A DNA stretch of 38,034 bases from NCBI GenBank assembly GCA_025361425.1, contig JANYAH010000322.1, positions 1 to 38,034 on the forward strand, written 5' to 3'. This document shows, piece by piece, positions 16,806 through 25,560 of this stretch. This DNA is from Candidatus Solibacter sp. (GTDB taxonomy: Bacteria; Acidobacteriota; Terriglobia; Bryobacterales; Bryobacteraceae). Positions within the stretch are counted from its first letter, which is position 1. Every line of letters starts with the position of its first letter. Below the pieces are notes generated by a model. That model was not told where the DNA came from. It saw only the letters and a list, made by a program, of their open reading frames with translations, and did no database searches. The position numbers and the translations under genes are program-made.

Positions 16806-17911
16806 CAGTTTGCCTGCTTGGGACGGAGCACCCCGGCCTGCAACATTTTCTCGGCCATGAGGGAATTGCCAGCCGCGACGGGCGGTCGTGGCGCAGGCGT
16901 GAGAAGCGGAGCGGAGGGTTTGGCGTCCGCGGTGGCGGTGGGGACCGGCGCGGGGTTCAGGTAGCGATCCTTCTTCAACGCGGCGCGCTCGAGCGCCGGG
17001 TTATAGGTGGTAAAGCAGCCCTCCAACTGGCGATCGTTTTCGATCAGCGCGCGCATGGCTTCCATCTTGGAATCGAGGTCGTCCAAGTAGTGCAGCAGCA
17101 CCGCTTCGGGAAACTGCGGCACCTTGGGCGAACCGAATTCCAGCTTGCCGTGATGGCTCAGGATCATGTGCTCCACCAGAGAGCGCACCAGCGGCGGAAA
17201 ATTGGGCAGGCCGCGCAGTTTGTCGCCCACCATCCGCATGGCGATGGAGATGTGGCCGATCAACTGGCCTTCGTTGGAATAGGAAAAGCCGCGCTCGTAA
17301 TTCAACTCGTAAATCTTGCCGATATCGTGTAGCAAGACGCCGGTGAGCAGAAGGTCGTAATCGATGTTGGCATAATGGGCGGCGGCGGATTTAGCCATGA
17401 CGCACATGCTGAGAACATGCTCGATTAAACCACCCAGAAACGCATGATGAATCTGCTTGGCGGCCGGCGCCAGACGGTAGCGGCGGGCGATATCGTCATC
17501 GTCCAGCACAGCCTCCAGCAGTCCCTTGAGGTGCGGATTGCCCATGTTCGCCACGATGCCGCGCAACTCAAGCCACATTTCGCCGGCATCGCGTTTGGAC
17601 GAAGGGAAGTAATCGTTGAACTGGACTTCGCTTTCGTCCATGCGCCGCACTTTGTGGATGGTCATCTGCGGCTTGTTGTGGAACACCTGGATGATGCCCT
17701 TCACCTTCACGAAATCGTCGCGTTCGAATTCGTTGAGGACGTCGGACACGTTGTCCCACATCTTGGCATCGAGTTCGCCGGTGCGGTCGGCGAGGAATAG
17801 CGAAAGATACAACTCGCCGCCCTTCTTCTGCCGGATCTCCTTGGATTGCACCAAAAAACTGGTCTCGACCAACTGATTGGGCTTCAGCTCGTTTACGTAG
17901 GGCGATTTCAT
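16805..17911 (-). CDS. YhaM-like 3'-5' exoribonuclease (OB fold plus HD domain)
   Basis: This 368-aa protein combines an N-terminal OB-fold nucleic-acid-binding domain (about 15-90; ELYLSLFLADRTGELDAKMW, FVKVKGIIQVFHNKPQMTI) with an HD metal-phosphohydrolase domain (about 150-300). The HD residues are seen as His165 (GGLIEHVLSM), His195-Asp196 (LLHDIGK), His258-type HMILSHHG and YLDDLDSKM. This is the layout of YhaM/Cbf1, a manganese-dependent 3'-5' exoribonuclease first described in Bacillus. The C-terminus (320-368) is a low-complexity Pro/Ala tail. The start overlaps the SurA stop as ATGA. Activity on RNA versus DNA is not visible. Confidence 0.85.
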   Translation of the reverse strand: MKSPYVNELKPNQLVETSFLVQSKEIRQKKGGELYLSLFLADRTGELDAKMWDNVSDVLNEFERDDFVKVKGIIQVFHNKPQMTIHKVRRMDESEVQFNDYFPSSKRDAGEMWLELRGIVANMGNPHLKGLLEAVLDDDDIARRYRLAPAAKQIHHAFLGGLIEHVLSMCVMAKSAAAHYANIDYDLLLTGVLLHDIGKIYELNYERGFSYSNEGQLIGHISIAMRMVGDKLRGLPNFPPLVRSLVEHMILSHHGKLEFGSPKVPQFPEAVLLHYLDDLDSKMEAMRALIENDRQLEGCFTTYNPALERAALKKDRYLNPAPVPTATADAKPSAPLLTPAPRPPVAAGNSLMAEKMLQAGVLRPKQAN

Positions 17912-19167
17912 TTTTTCTCGGGAACGGCGGCGGCGTCGGGTGCCTTGTCGGCTGGCTTATCGGGGGCCTTCTCGGCGGCGGGTGCGGGGGTCGCGGGTGC
18001 CGCGGGGGCGGCGGTGGGGGCCATCTTGCCCTTGGTCCGGGTGTCCTTCACCGTGCCGAACGGAATCACCCACAGCAGATGTTTCTTGCGGCGCGCGGCC
18101 ACTTCTTCCTTGGTGATGGTCTGGGGCTTCAGCTGGGCAACGTCTTTCCAGCGCGTGTCCTTGCCGGGCGCGGCGCCGTTATCGACGTAGCCGTCCTTGA
18201 TTTCGAGGAACGCGTCCTCGCGGAGCGAGGTGAGGAAAATGCGCACCTTGCCCTCCGTTTTGGGCTGGGAGAGGCGCTCTTGAAGCTCGCTCTTCACTTC
18301 GTCGAAGGATGCCTGTCCGGCTTCGAAACGCTCGTCCACTTTGAGGATCAGGAAGGAATTTGGCCGACGGATAGGGTCGCTGACGAAGCCCTTCTTCTCC
18401 TTGAACACCAGGTCTTCGATGGGCTTATCCATCAGGCCCCTGGACATGGGTCCAATCTGGCCGCCGTTCTTGGCGGTCTCGACGTCATCGGAGTTATCCC
18501 GCGCCAGCTCGGGGAACTTCTCGCCCTTTCTCGCACGCACTACCAGATCCTTGGCTTTCTTTTCGGCGACCGCCACCTGCTCCGCGGATTTGCCTTCGGT
18601 GGAGATCACGATCTGGCTGAGGAACACCTGCGATTCCTTGCGCATGAAGTCCGCTTTGTGCTCCTCGTAGTACTTCTGCATATCGCCTTCGGGCACGGTA
18701 ACGTTGCGCATGACCTCCTGTCCGATGACGCGCTGGGTCAGCATCTGGTTCTTCATCTGGAGCTTGAAATCTTCATAGCTCATGCCCGTGTTTTCACGGA
18801 TGAAGGCCTGGAATTTATCGGGGTCGGAGATCTTTTGCTGCACCTGGATTTCGGCGAGGCGGCGTGTCACTTCCGGATCCACGTTGATGTTGAGATCCTT
18901 GCCCTTTTGCACCAGGAGCAAGGTATCGATCTCATCGCGCAGTGCGTTGGCTGAGTATTCGGTCACCGCCTGCTGGAGGCGGGGTCCGCTCAGGCCCTGC
19001 CGCTTGGCCTCGGCATCGATCTCTAGACGCTTTCTGGCAAGTTCGCCGCGCGTGATGATGTCGCCGTTAACTTTGGCGGCGATCTCTTCGACCACCTTGA
19101 CGTTGTTGTCTGCCGCGGCGCAAACCGCGAGGTTGAAAGCGATGAGTACTACAAACCTACGAAACAT
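17908..19167 (-). CDS. periplasmic peptidyl-prolyl isomerase / chaperone, SurA-like
   Basis: This 419-aa protein has a signal peptide (MFRRFVVLIAFNLAVCAAA), a SurA N-terminal chaperone domain (about 25-165; AAKVNGDIITRGEL is the family start) and one parvulin rotamase domain (about 180-285). That domain includes FLSQIVISTEG, FPELARDNSDD and GGQIGPMSRG. It would fold outer-membrane proteins in the periplasm. E. coli SurA has two parvulin domains, this one has a single one. The C-terminus is a long Ala/Pro/Lys-rich low-complexity tail (about 365-419). AAAGGA precedes the ATG. It sits between mfd and the YhaM-like gene, with a short hairpin upstream. Confidence 0.88.
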   Translation of the reverse strand: MFRRFVVLIAFNLAVCAAADNNVKVVEEIAAKVNGDIITRGELARKRLEIDAEAKRQGLSGPRLQQAVTEYSANALRDEIDTLLLVQKGKDLNINVDPEVTRRLAEIQVQQKISDPDKFQAFIRENTGMSYEDFKLQMKNQMLTQRVIGQEVMRNVTVPEGDMQKYYEEHKADFMRKESQVFLSQIVISTEGKSAEQVAVAEKKAKDLVVRARKGEKFPELARDNSDDVETAKNGGQIGPMSRGLMDKPIEDLVFKEKKGFVSDPIRRPNSFLILKVDERFEAGQASFDEVKSELQERLSQPKTEGKVRIFLTSLREDAFLEIKDGYVDNGAAPGKDTRWKDVAQLKPQTITKEEVAARRKKHLLWVIPFGTVKDTRTKGKMAPTAAPAAPATPAPAAEKAPDKPADKAPDAAAVPEKK

Positions 19168-19189
19168 GGTTGTTCCTTTATTTTAGCAA

Positions 19190-19205
19190 AGCCTGGGGGC
19201 AGGCT
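19190..19205. terminator. short G/C hairpin between mfd and surA
   Basis: The minus strand reads AGCCTG-CCCC-CAGGCT followed by TTT, a perfect 6-bp stem with a 4-base loop that begins inside the mfd stop codon. Only three T follow, so it is at best a weak terminator or attenuator that lowers mfd readthrough into surA. Confidence 0.4.
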
Positions 19206-22200
19206 AGGTACGCAGTTGGGAGAGTTTCTCTGTGAGGAAGCGGAGAATGTCGCCTGCCGCGGTTTGACCATCCAAAGGCAGTAGCAATACGCCTGCCGGA
19301 GTGAACTGCGCGCCGCGGGTTTTGCTGACGATATTCATGAGCCGCGCCGGATCCACCCGAGTATCCGCGTGGAACTTTATATTCAATAGGTTATGGCGGC
19401 GGTCCACGGCCTCAATGCCGATCTGCTCGGCCAACGTCTTGAGCGCCGAGTAGACCACCAGGTTGTGTACCGGCTCCGGCACTGGGCCATATCGATCCTC
19501 CAGTTCCTTTTCGGCACGGTCGCGGCCAGCGTCGTCGGTCGCATTGGCGATCTGCCGGTAGGCGCGGAGGCGCTGGTTTTCGTCGGCGATGTACTCCGGC
19601 GGAATGCGGATATCCAGGCTCAGGTTGAGCGCCGAACGGATCTCCGGCACCACTTCCTCGCCCTTGAGTTCGCGGACGGTCTCATCCAGCAGGCGCACGT
19701 AGGTGTCGAAGCCGACGGAGTTGATCTGCCCATGCTGCTCTCCGCCCAAGAGGTTGCCGGCGCCGCGCAGCTCCAGGTCCAGGGCGGCGATCTTAAAGCC
19801 GGCTCCTAAGTCGCTGAATTCCTTGAGGGCAGCCAGACGCTTGCGTGCGATTTCGGTGAGCTCCGTATCGGGCTGGACCAGCAGGTAGGCATAGGCGCGC
19901 CGGTTCGACCGGCCGACCCGTCCGCGCAATTGATAGAGTTCCGAGAGGCCGTAGCGCTCGGCATTCTCGATGATCATGGTGTTGGCGAGCGGGATATCTA
20001 ATCCATTTTCTACGATTGTCGTACACACCAGGATGTCGAACTCATGGCGCATAAACTGGAGCATCGTTTTCTCCAATTCGGCCTCGCCCATCTGGCCATG
20101 TCCCACGCCGATGCGCGCGCCGGGCGCCAGTTCCTGGATGGCGTGGGCTCGCGTCCAGATGGAGTCCACCCGGTTGTGCAGGAAATAGACCTGCCCGCCG
20201 CGGGCTAGCTCCAGTTCTAACGCCTGGCGGATGAGTTCGGGTTGGAATGGCGCCACTACGGTGTGGATGGCGAGGCGATCCTTGGGTGGCGTCTCGATCA
20301 CCGACATGTCGCGCAGGCCCAACAACGACATGTGTAGTGTACGGGGAATGGGCGTGGCGCTCATACTAATAACACCCACGGCCTTTTTGAGGTGTTTGAG
20401 GCGCTCCTTATGTTTGACCCCGAAGCGCTGCTCCTCATCGACGACCACCAAGCCCAAGTCTTTGAACTGGACGTCGGGTGAAAACAGGCGGTGGGTGCCA
20501 ATGGCAACGTCGATTCTGCCTTCGGCTAAGTCTGCCACCGCGGCCTTTAACTCCTTGGGAGAGCGAAACCGGCTGAACATCTCCACGCGTACCGGGAAGG
20601 GCTGGAAGCGGCGCTTGAAGGTTTCGAAGTGCTGAAATACTAAAACTGTAGTAGGTGCCAGAATGACGACCTGCTTGCCATCGCCGAGGGCTTTGAAGGT
20701 GGCACGCATGACGACTTCGGTCTTGCCGAACCCGACATCGCCACAGAGCAGGCGGTCCATGGGCTGAGGGCTTTCCATATCCCGCTTGATCTCGGCAATC
20801 GCGGTCAACTGGTCGCGGGTGGGGGAGAATTCGAAGGCGTCTTCAAACTCGCGCTGCCAATTACTATCCGGCGAGTAGATGAAGCCTTCGGTCAACTTGC
20901 GAGAGGCGTAGAGCTTGAGGAGCTCATCGGCCATGTCGCGCATTTTGGCTTTGATACGCGATTTGGTGCGGGTCCAGGTAGCGCCGCCCATGCGGTCCAG
21001 TGCAGGTTTGGCTTCGCCCGCGCCGCGGAAGCGCTGTACCAGGTTCATGCTGGTAAGCGGCACCCAGAGCTTGGTCCCCCCCGTATACTCCAAAACCATG
21101 TAATCGCCCTTGTTCTCACCGCCGGAGATCTCGCGCAGACCCAGGTACTGGGCGACGCCGTGCTCGGAGTGGACCACGTAGTCGCCGGGCTTCAGGTCGA
21201 TAATGTCGGCGGAAAAGGTTTCACGCGCAGTCTTGGACGAGGGGCCGCGGGAGACCAGTTCGGAGGTTTCGAAGAGATCCTCCGACCCGAATAGTACAAG
21301 CTTGGAATCGTGAAAAGCGGTGCCGTGGCGGACCTGCCCTTTGACCAGGTAGATGTGGGCGGACGTGCCGGACATGTAGGCGCGCTGCGCCAGGTAAGCC
21401 GGTGTGGATTCGAACTGTTCCAGGCCAAGCTGGTAGGGAATCGTGTACTCATTAAAAATGTCCGCCAAGCGTTCTACTTCACCTGTAGCAGAAGCGAAGA
21501 AGGCTACCTTGTTACCCGCTTCCACCAACGTCCGGGCTTCGGCGACTGCCACCTGAATGTTCCCGTGGAAGCTCATGGCGGGGCGGGTGGCGATGTGGGT
21601 GCTGGTCTCGCGGCCCGAGGGTGACCACCCGATATCCAATTGCTGGAAAAGCACTTGCGGCCCACCGAGCGCCTGGCGCTCTAGTTCCTCCCAGCGGAAG
21701 AAGATGCGGTCCGGATCGTAAGCCGGGGAGCGCTCGATCTGTTCCAATCGGGTCCACAGCCGCTTGACCGCCGACTGCACCTGATCCGGCTCATCCCAGA
21801 TCACGACCGGGTTCTCCATCAGGGAGAAGACCGAGGCGTTGCGGGGACGGAGCATCGGGGCGACCAACTCCCAGCCGGGGAACGCCTCGCCGGGAGATGG
21901 CAGGTCGCGGCCGGGAATCTCGGCTGCCCGCATGAGGTCGTACAACTGGCTCAGCAGGGGGCGTGACTTCTGATACTCCGTCAATGGTAGTAGCAGGCAG
22001 TCTTCCACGTTCAGGACGGAGCGTTGCGACTCTACGTCGAAGCGGCGGATAGATTCCACCTGATCGCCAAAGAGATCGATGCGCACGGGTTTTTGCGATT
22101 CAGGAGAAAACACGTCCAGAATTCCGCCGCGCACGGAGTATTCGCCGACCATCTCGACGGGTTCGCGGCGTTGGTACCCGATGCTCTCCAGGTGGGAGAC

Positions 22201-22689
22201 CACCTCCTCCAGCGGCAGCTCCTCTCCGGCGCGAAGTCGGAGGCTGAGCTGGCGGTAATAGTCAGCGGGCTCGATACGCAGGAGGGCGGATGCCACGGGC
22301 AGGATGGTGATGGGCGTCCGGTGGGTGGCTAAGCTCCACAGGCCGATGGCGCGCTGCTCGCAGATTTCGGCGTGGGGTGAGAGGTTCTGCATGGGCAGAA
22401 CATCTAGAGCGGGAAGGAGTTGCGGGCCATGGCGATCTTCGGCCACCAGCAGGCTGAAGAAGCTGTTAACCGCTTCGGAAAGGTCTTCCGCCTGTTTGTT
22501 GCCATCTACTACAATAACCAGAGGACGTCCTGCGGATTGCCACAGGAGGACCGCATACACAGCCTTCGCGGTAGTCGTCAGCCCGGAAAGGGATGCGTTG
22601 CCGCCGGCGCTGACGCGCTGCAACACGTCCTGGAATCCAGGGTGACGGCCCAGGTCGAGGAACAAGTCTCGAACAACAGGATGAATCAA
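19204..22689 (-). CDS. mfd: transcription-repair coupling factor Mfd
   Basis: This 1161-aa protein has the normal size for Mfd, the ATP-driven translocase that removes RNA polymerase stalled at DNA damage and recruits UvrA. In order it has the UvrB-like N-terminal region (about 1-380), the RNA-polymerase-interaction domain (about 505-590; LKPGDYVVHSEHGVAQYLGL) and the helicase core with Walker A Lys656 (GDVGFGKTE) and DEEQ box Asp751. RecG-like motifs (RGRVGRSNRRAYAYLL) and the C-terminal TRCF domain follow. The TTG start overlaps the rfaE2 stop as TTGA. Confidence 0.98.
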   Translation of the reverse strand: MIHPVVRDLFLDLGRHPGFQDVLQRVSAGGNASLSGLTTTAKAVYAVLLWQSAGRPLVIVVDGNKQAEDLSEAVNSFFSLLVAEDRHGPQLLPALDVLPMQNLSPHAEICEQRAIGLWSLATHRTPITILPVASALLRIEPADYYRQLSLRLRAGEELPLEEVVSHLESIGYQRREPVEMVGEYSVRGGILDVFSPESQKPVRIDLFGDQVESIRRFDVESQRSVLNVEDCLLLPLTEYQKSRPLLSQLYDLMRAAEIPGRDLPSPGEAFPGWELVAPMLRPRNASVFSLMENPVVIWDEPDQVQSAVKRLWTRLEQIERSPAYDPDRIFFRWEELERQALGGPQVLFQQLDIGWSPSGRETSTHIATRPAMSFHGNIQVAVAEARTLVEAGNKVAFFASATGEVERLADIFNEYTIPYQLGLEQFESTPAYLAQRAYMSGTSAHIYLVKGQVRHGTAFHDSKLVLFGSEDLFETSELVSRGPSSKTARETFSADIIDLKPGDYVVHSEHGVAQYLGLREISGGENKGDYMVLEYTGGTKLWVPLTSMNLVQRFRGAGEAKPALDRMGGATWTRTKSRIKAKMRDMADELLKLYASRKLTEGFIYSPDSNWQREFEDAFEFSPTRDQLTAIAEIKRDMESPQPMDRLLCGDVGFGKTEVVMRATFKALGDGKQVVILAPTTVLVFQHFETFKRRFQPFPVRVEMFSRFRSPKELKAAVADLAEGRIDVAIGTHRLFSPDVQFKDLGLVVVDEEQRFGVKHKERLKHLKKAVGVISMSATPIPRTLHMSLLGLRDMSVIETPPKDRLAIHTVVAPFQPELIRQALELELARGGQVYFLHNRVDSIWTRAHAIQELAPGARIGVGHGQMGEAELEKTMLQFMRHEFDILVCTTIVENGLDIPLANTMIIENAERYGLSELYQLRGRVGRSNRRAYAYLLVQPDTELTEIARKRLAALKEFSDLGAGFKIAALDLELRGAGNLLGGEQHGQINSVGFDTYVRLLDETVRELKGEEVVPEIRSALNLSLDIRIPPEYIADENQRLRAYRQIANATDDAGRDRAEKELEDRYGPVPEPVHNLVVYSALKTLAEQIGIEAVDRRHNLLNIKFHADTRVDPARLMNIVSKTRGAQFTPAGVLLLPLDGQTAAGDILRFLTEKLSQLRT

Positions 22690-23156
22690 GGCTGGTTGAT
22701 CATTCCTTCTACAATATTAGTAGTCGAATAGCCGGGTTCTAGGGAGATGGTCAGCACCCTCCCGCCGGCCGCCTCCACTTCCTCGCGTCCGGCAATAAAG
22801 TGCGACCAATCGGCTCCTTTGATAAGCACGTCGGGAAGAACCTGGGCGATGAGTTCACGCGGCGTATCTTCGTCAAAGATGGTGACTGCGTCCACGGCGG
22901 CGAGGGCCAGGGCCAGGGCGGCGCGATCTTTCTCGCAGATCATGGGGCGCGACGCACCTTTCATGCGGCGCACGCTGGCGTCGGCATTCAGCGCCAGGAT
23001 GAGGACGTCGCCGAGGCTGCGCGCCTGTTCGAGAAGGCGAACGTGGCCGGGGTGGAGCAGGTCATAGCAGCCATTGGTGAAGACCACAGTCTTGCCTTGG
23101 CGTTTCCAAAGGGCACGCTGTTCGACCAATTCCACGCGGCTATAGAATAGTCCCAC
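22686..23156 (-). CDS. rfaE2: D-glycero-beta-D-manno-heptose 1-phosphate adenylyltransferase (RfaE2/HldE C-terminal type)
   Basis: This 156-aa cytidylyltransferase-like protein would form ADP-heptose from heptose-1-phosphate for lipopolysaccharide core synthesis. The HxGH nucleotide motif is His35-Pro-Gly-His38 (TNGCYDLLHPGHVRLLE). The end motif YSTTNIVEGM matches the family's Ser/Thr-Thr-x-Ile pattern. LILALNADASVRRMKG and VDAVTIFDEDTP are also typical. The GTG start at 23156 precedes the family core directly. It is the stand-alone form; a separate kinase (rfaE1) would be needed but is not in this window. It is coupled to mfd by a 4-base overlap. Confidence 0.93.
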   Translation of the reverse strand: MGLFYSRVELVEQRALWKRQGKTVVFTNGCYDLLHPGHVRLLEQARSLGDVLILALNADASVRRMKGASRPMICEKDRAALALALAAVDAVTIFDEDTPRELIAQVLPDVLIKGADWSHFIAGREEVEAAGGRVLTISLEPGYSTTNIVEGMINQP

Positions 23157-23300
23157 CAGAAATCCAGTTTAGCAGTCGGCACCACTCCGCCCGCTATCTT
23201 GGTCCAAGGCGTTTCCGCCGAAGGCCGGCTGCCGCCAGGGTTGGCTGCCCCACGGTCAAGTGCATACTCGCTATTCTGCTTGCCGCGGACCATTAGTTGC

Positions 23301-23336
23301 GGCGCGGCGCATGATCCGGCCCGTCGGCGCCGCGCC
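23301..23336. terminator. 10-bp perfect GC inverted repeat between the lyase gene and rfaE2
   Basis: GGCGCGGCGC (23301-23310) pairs perfectly with GCGCCGCGCC (23327-23336) across a 16-base loop. It lies 48 bases beyond the alginate-lyase-family stop on the minus strand and upstream of rfaE2. No T-run follows on either strand. It may partly separate the lyase transcript from the rfaE2-mfd operon. Confidence 0.45.
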
Positions 23337-23383
23337 TCTGGGAGAGACCCGGGCCACCCTACCCTTGCACGCTCGCGCAATGA

Positions 23384-24619
23384 CTAATGGCGGGTTTGGT
23401 GGCCAGCGGCTTCATAGCGGCCAACGATGAGGTCGGTGAGGCTGAGCCATGCGCTTTCGGGGCGTTCCAGCTTGCGGAAGAGGGCGATATACTCGGGTTT
23501 CTTCATGCCCATGCCGGCGTAGGCAAGGAAGTAGAGGCCCTCGTTGGAGAAATCGGTGATCTGTTCCTTGGTCCACTTTTTCGGATCGGAGAGGTAGGGT
23601 TGAAGGTACTCGACGACAGTGGCGAGGGTGGCGCCGCCCTTGGCGCGCACGGTCCACAGGTCGACGCCTTTAATCTGGGCGATGCGGCAGGTGGTGGTGA
23701 GGGCTTCCAGGTTGAAAGTGGAATACCACAGGCCTCTGGTGCGGGACTCCTCGCGGGGGGCGCTGCCATCGGGCTTGATCTGGCGCGGCAGGATGCGGTC
23801 GCGGTAGTAGTTGAACGCGGCCTTCTGTTGGGCGTCGTCTTCCACGAAGGTGGCGATGGCGGCGACCTGGGCGGTCCACCAGGAGGCATGATTGTTGCCT
23901 GCACGCTTCTCGTTGTTGCCGTTGTCGCTGGTGGTGAGCCAGTGGAGGTAATCCTCAAACCACTTTTTGACGGCGGCTTGGTCCTTGGGATCCCAGTTGC
24001 CGGTTTGGGCCAGGAAGTCCATGCCCTGGATGGCCCGGATGAAGGCGCGTCCATCGATGATGCCCGCGCCCCGTCCGCTGTTGAAGTTGCGGATGGCCTG
24101 GGAATAGTCCAGGTGCGGGTTCATCCGGCTCCTGGGATTAATGAACCAGGTATTGATGTCGCGGGCGGCGCGCTGGGCGTAGCGCGGATCGTCCAGGAGG
24201 TAGGCGGCCGTGCCGAGGGTGAAAACGGCATCGGACATGGCCACCAGCGCGTTCTTGTTCGCCACGAAGCGGTTGGGGTTGGTCTGGCCGTCGCGGCGCA
24301 CGTAGGGGGCTTTCGGGTCGCCATCCTGGGGCCACCAATAGGGGGCCTCGCTGTAGAATTCGTGGACGTCCATGGCGATACCCTGGGGGCGCTCGGTGGT
24401 GACGCTCCAGGGGCCCTCTTTGATGCGGTGCTCGGCGTCCGCGCGGAGGTGGCGGACGGAATCGAGCGTCCAGGCTTCCTTGCGGACAATGGCAGAGTGC
24501 AGGGCTTCGGCTTCCGCGTCGGAGACCAGGGTCATGGAAAGGCTCTCGGCATGGGCACACGACACCAGCATTACGACGAGGACGGCGCTTTTCACTATAC
24601 AAATTGTAGCGGATACCAC
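23384..24619 (-). CDS. secreted alginate-lyase-family (PF05426-type) polysaccharide lyase
   Basis: This 411-aa protein has the alpha-toroid fold of the alginate lyase family (PL5/PL38 and relatives), which cleave uronic-acid polymers by beta-elimination. Visible motifs are SEAPYWWPQDG, a DINTWFINPRSRMNPHLDYSQ segment, NNHASWW with His244 (the Asn-His pair is catalytic in PL5 enzymes) and RTRGLWYSTFN carrying the Arg and Tyr. A second GTG at 24595 starts a clean signal peptide (VKSAVLVVMLVSCAHA), so the real start may be there; neither has a good ribosome site. It is exported. With the GH127 gene it suggests plant or microbial polysaccharide use. The substrate (alginate, glucuronan or other) is not determined. 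Confidence 0.85.
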   Translation of the reverse strand: MVSATICIVKSAVLVVMLVSCAHAESLSMTLVSDAEAEALHSAIVRKEAWTLDSVRHLRADAEHRIKEGPWSVTTERPQGIAMDVHEFYSEAPYWWPQDGDPKAPYVRRDGQTNPNRFVANKNALVAMSDAVFTLGTAAYLLDDPRYAQRAARDINTWFINPRSRMNPHLDYSQAIRNFNSGRGAGIIDGRAFIRAIQGMDFLAQTGNWDPKDQAAVKKWFEDYLHWLTTSDNGNNEKRAGNNHASWWTAQVAAIATFVEDDAQQKAAFNYYRDRILPRQIKPDGSAPREESRTRGLWYSTFNLEALTTTCRIAQIKGVDLWTVRAKGGATLATVVEYLQPYLSDPKKWTKEQITDFSNEGLYFLAYAGMGMKKPEYIALFRKLERPESAWLSLTDLIVGRYEAAGHQTRH

Positions 24620-24655
24620 CTGGGGAGATGGGGCTGGCTTGTGCGCGGGGCGCGA

Positions 24656-25507
24656 CTATCCGGCAGTGCGCTCATGGGTGGCGTTGAACTCGCAGCCGAT
24701 CAGGGCGATCAGGGCGATCAGGTACATCCAGACGAGAAGCGCAATGCCGGCGCCGATAGAGCCGTACATCACGTTGTAGCCGGCGAGGTGGCGCACGTAC
24801 CAGGCGAATCCCAGGGTGGCGAAGAACCATAGGACGGTGGCCATGGTGGCGCCCCGCCAGACGAACTGCCACCGCTGTTTGCGGTAGGGGCCGAAGTAGT
24901 AGAGCGATGAAGTTACGGTGATGGTGGTGACGAAGGCGAGGATGTAGCGGGCGATGCGGCTGGCGCCCTGCCAGACCCAGGCGAATGGGGTGAGGAAAGG
25001 GTCCACCTTCATCCAGTTGAGGACGGCGCGCTCCACCTGTCCGCCGAAGACGATGAGGAGGGAGGCGCAGATCAGGGGCATGGCGGAGAGCAGGACGAGC
25101 GACATGGCGACGCCGCTCTGGCGGAAGAAATCGCGGTTACGGGGCACGCGGTAGGCGGCCTGGAATCCCTCAATCAGGCTCTTGATGACGCCGGAGGCGG
25201 CCCACAGGGAGATGATGCCGGCGCCGATCAGGAAGCCGATGGGGCGCTCGCCCATGACGCGGAACTGCTGGACGACCAGGTCTTCGGTGCCTGGGGGGAC
25301 AATCTGGGAGAGGAAGTTTTGCAGCGTGGCGGCGACGAACTCGGCGCGGGTTTGCACCAGGATAGCGGCGGCGCTGGTGAGCACGGGGAAGAAACTGAGC
25401 AGCGCGGAATAGGCGGCGGCCTTAGCGAAGCCGAAGCAGCCGTCGTCCAGGGTGGAAATGAGGCTTTGGCGGAGCAGCCACGCAAAAGTCCCGAGAGTCA
25501 TCCGCAT
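24656..25507 (-). CDS. YihY/BrkB-family inner membrane protein
   Basis: This 283-aa protein has six membrane helices in the BrkB/UPF0761 pattern: AAAYSALLSFFPVLTSAAAIL, IGFLIGAGIISLWAASGVI, GVAMSLVLLSAMPLICASLL, ARYILAFVTTITVTSSLYYF, MATVLWFFATLGFAWYV and GAGIALLVWMYLIALIALIGCEFNA. The family motif Y-x-x-A/G-R/K-Y appears as YYFGPYRKQRW. It was once called ribonuclease BN, but that is not supported, and its function is unknown. I chose the ATG at 25507 because the upstream extension is not family-like; no good ribosome site precedes it. Confidence 0.88.
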   Translation of the reverse strand: MRMTLGTFAWLLRQSLISTLDDGCFGFAKAAAYSALLSFFPVLTSAAAILVQTRAEFVAATLQNFLSQIVPPGTEDLVVQQFRVMGERPIGFLIGAGIISLWAASGVIKSLIEGFQAAYRVPRNRDFFRQSGVAMSLVLLSAMPLICASLLIVFGGQVERAVLNWMKVDPFLTPFAWVWQGASRIARYILAFVTTITVTSSLYYFGPYRKQRWQFVWRGATMATVLWFFATLGFAWYVRHLAGYNVMYGSIGAGIALLVWMYLIALIALIGCEFNATHERTAG

Positions 25508-25560
25508 TACGGCCAGTATAGCGAGGGGCTGCGGAGTTGGCTGGCAGGGCAATCGCCAGG

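Noticed and set aside
24656-25507. Calling the membrane protein ribonuclease BN
   Set aside because: The old name for the YihY family is an error in the literature; the sequence has only membrane helices and no metallo-hydrolase motif.
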